Assembly: GCF_902506375.1 (NCBI RefSeq)
Contig: NZ_LR733284.1
Location: 2,341,092-2,405,091, forward strand
Direction of reading: 5' to 3'
From: Microbacterium sp. 8M
GTDB taxonomy: Bacteria; Actinomycetota; Actinomycetes; Actinomycetales; Microbacteriaceae
DNA: 64,000 nt
The position numbers and the translations under genes are program-made. Positions 62,469 to 64,000 of the stretch are shown in pieces (within the stretch, counting starts at the first letter, position 1; each line of letters starts with the position of its first letter). Under the pieces are notes generated by a model. It was given only the letters and a program-made list of their open reading frames with translations, was not told the DNA's origin and did not search any database.

Positions 62469-64000
62469 ATCGCCACCACGACACCGCAGAGGGCGGGCGG
62501 AGCGCATCGGCTCCGCCCGCCCCGCGTCGTCCCCGGCGGCCTCGCCGGCGCCGTCGTGGTCGCCGCGGGCGTCGTCGTCGCGCTGCTCTCCCTGCTGCCG
62601 CTGGCGTTCGTCGTCGGCACTGCGGCGCAGATCGGCTGGGCGCAGTCCGCGGCGCTCGTCTTCCGCCCGCGCGTGGGCGAGCTGCTCACCAACACCGTGC
62701 TGCTCGTCGCCATCGCGGTGCCGCTGTGCGCGGTGATCGGCGTCGGCGGCGCCTGGCTCGTGGAGCGCACCTCGCTGGCCGGTGCGGGCGCCTGGGGGGC
62801 CGTGCTCGCGATGCCTCTCGCGATCCCGGCGTTCGTCAACTCCTACGCCTGGGTGTCGGCCATTCCCTCGCTCGCCGGGCTCGGATCCGGTGTGCTCCTG
62901 GCGACGCTGTCGTACTTCCCGCTCGTGTATCTGCCGGTGCGTGCCGCCCTCGCCCGGCTCGACCCTGCACTCGAGCAGGCGGCGGCGAGCCTGGGTCGCG
63001 GACCGGTGCGCGTGTTCTTCGGAACCGTGCTGCCCCAGCTGCGGCTCGCGCTGCTCGGCGGTGCACTGCTGGTCGGCCTGCACCTGCTCAGCGAATACGG
63101 CGCGTTCGCCCTGATCCGGTTTGACACGTTCACCACCGCGATCATGGATCAGTACCGGTCGACCTTCAACGGATCCGCGGGAAGCATGCTGTCCGGCGTG
63201 CTGATGCTGCTCTGCTTCGCCCTGCTCCTGCTGGAGAGCCGGGCGCGAGGACGGGCGCGCTACGCGCGGATCGGCTCAGGCACCGCATCTCCCCCGCGCC
63301 GCATCCGGTTGGGCATCGCGCAGCTCCCGGTGCAGCTCGTGCTGCTCGCCCTCGGCCTCGCCGCGCTCGGCGTGCCGGCCGTGGTGATCGGCAGCTGGCT
63401 CGCGCACGGCGGCGCGGCGGTCTGGCAGTCGCCGGATCTCGCGTCCACCCTGCTGCAGACCCTCACCCTCGCGCTCGGCGGCGGCGTGGTCACGGTCGCC
63501 GCCGCATTCCCGCTGTCCTGGCTCGCCGTGCGCCGGCCCGGCGCGTTCAGCCGGCTGCTGGAGCGGACGAACTACATTACGAGCTCGATGCCCGGGATCG
63601 TGCTGGCCCTGTCGCTGGTGACCGTCTCGCTGTTCTTTGCCCCGGCGCTGTACCAGACCACCGCGCTGCTGCTCCTCGCGTACGCCCTGCTGTTCCTTCC
63701 CCGCGCCCTGGTGCCGCTGCAGGCCGGCATCGCGCAGGCGCCCCGCAGCCTCGAAGAGGCCGCACAGGCACTGGGACGACGTCCCCTGCGCGCGTTCCTC
63801 GGCGTGACGCTGCGCCTGGTCGCGCCGGCGACGGCCGCCGCCCTCGCGATGGTGTTCCTCGCCGTCGCGGGCGAGCTCACCGCGACGCTGCTGCTGTCCC
63901 CGATCGGCGTGCAGACCCTGGCCACCCGGTTCTGGAGCCTGTCCAGCGAGATCGACTTCGCCGGAGCCGCGCCCTATGCGACACTGCTGATCGTGCTGTC
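62469..64000 (+). CDS. Iron ABC transporter permease (fused two-domain), 3' end outside the window
   Basis: The frame is open from the stop of the binding-protein gene to the window end (over 500 codons). Two permease halves are visible, each with an EAA loop: LEQAAASLGRGPVRVFFGTV and EEAAQALGRRPLRAFLGVTL, plus many hydrophobic helices. It moves Fe3+ with the binding lipoprotein. No ATG, GTG or TTG occurs in frame between the previous TAA (62457) and GTG 62556, which lies inside the first helix. ATC at 62469, 5 nt after AAGGGA, is the best-placed start if the sequence is right. The ATPase gene is probably beyond the window. Confidence 0.85.
   Translation, partial: MATTTPQRAGGAHRLRPPRVVPGGLAGAVVVAAGVVVALLSLLPLAFVVGTAAQIGWAQSAALVFRPRVGELLTNTVLLVAIAVPLCAVIGVGGAWLVERTSLAGAGAWGAVLAMPLAIPAFVNSYAWVSAIPSLAGLGSGVLLATLSYFPLVYLPVRAALARLDPALEQAAASLGRGPVRVFFGTVLPQLRLALLGGALLVGLHLLSEYGAFALIRFDTFTTAIMDQYRSTFNGSAGSMLSGVLMLLCFALLLLESRARGRARYARIGSGTASPPRRIRLGIAQLPVQLVLLALGLAALGVPAVVIGSWLAHGGAAVWQSPDLASTLLQTLTLALGGGVVTVAAAFPLSWLAVRRPGAFSRLLERTNYITSSMPGIVLALSLVTVSLFFAPALYQTTALLLLAYALLFLPRALVPLQAGIAQAPRSLEEAAQALGRRPLRAFLGVTLRLVAPATAAALAMVFLAVAGELTATLLLSPIGVQTLATRFWSLSSEIDFAGAAPYATLLIVL

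Noticed and set aside
1..64000. CRISPR arrays, insertion sequences, prophage, rRNA genes, replication origin
   Set aside because: I looked for repeated spacers, transposase motifs, integrases, rRNA signatures and DnaA-box clusters and saw none.

Overview
The window is about 70% GC with dense, short-spaced genes, many start/stop overlaps and GTG starts. It carries Gram-positive hallmarks: LPXTG-type sorting signals, class C sortase, lipoboxes and a DtxR/IdeR-type iron box. This points to an actinobacterium, most likely family Microbacteriaceae (Microbacterium or a close relative). It looks chromosomal: amino-acid biosynthesis genes (serA, leuB, ilvE), gltX and a tRNA gene are present, and I see no phage, IS element, rRNA or CRISPR.

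Layout. (1) 1-6.4 kb: the 3' end of an M23 peptidase gene, small membrane and stress-type proteins, a type IB topoisomerase and a Tat-exported nucleotidase. (2) 6.5-10.5 kb: an unrecognised two-gene unit. The first gene is a long conserved-looking protein split by a frameshift in a C tract; the second has a His-Gly plus Cys pattern reminiscent of clan CD (caspase-like) proteases. This is the best candidate for something undescribed. (3) 10.5-16 kb: maltokinase, an amino-acid binding lipoprotein translationally coupled to an APC-type permease, and a TetR/DUF4386 divergent pair. (4) 16-27 kb: a sortase-assembled pilus operon (tip adhesin, major pilin, SrtC, extra sortase-like lipoprotein), a strongly folded intergenic RNA candidate, a sigma factor fused to a zinc-finger/transmembrane tail, and a STAND-like LuxR regulator. 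(5) 27-44 kb: tRNA-Gln and gltX, an S53 protease, two MFS transporters, a FAH-family hydrolase, gnd, ilvE, leuB, an ECF42-type sigma factor with its DGPF partner, serA and small membrane proteins. (6) 44-61 kb: a fucose/fucoside island. (7) 61.4-64 kb: an iron-regulated ABC uptake locus that runs off the end.

How the fucose island works (inference from families and order): an ABC sugar importer without its own ATPase, a ROK kinase, two GH29 alpha-L-fucosidases, an M81 peptidase and a CutC-like protein release and import fucosylated compounds. FucU, an aldo/keto reductase, an amidohydrolase lactonase, fuconate dehydratase, an SDR and a FAH-family hydrolase make up the full non-phosphorylating L-fucose route to pyruvate and lactate. 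A 17-bp palindrome around CATCGGATGT recurs in all three divergent promoter regions of the island, so the local GntR/FadR-type regulator probably controls transport and catabolism together, with a ROK repressor as a second layer at the transporter.

Two genes (979-1502 and 6490-9325) lose frame at C/G homopolymers. They could be real pseudogenes, but the pattern also fits homopolymer indels in the assembly, and gene calls in this window should be read with that in mind.
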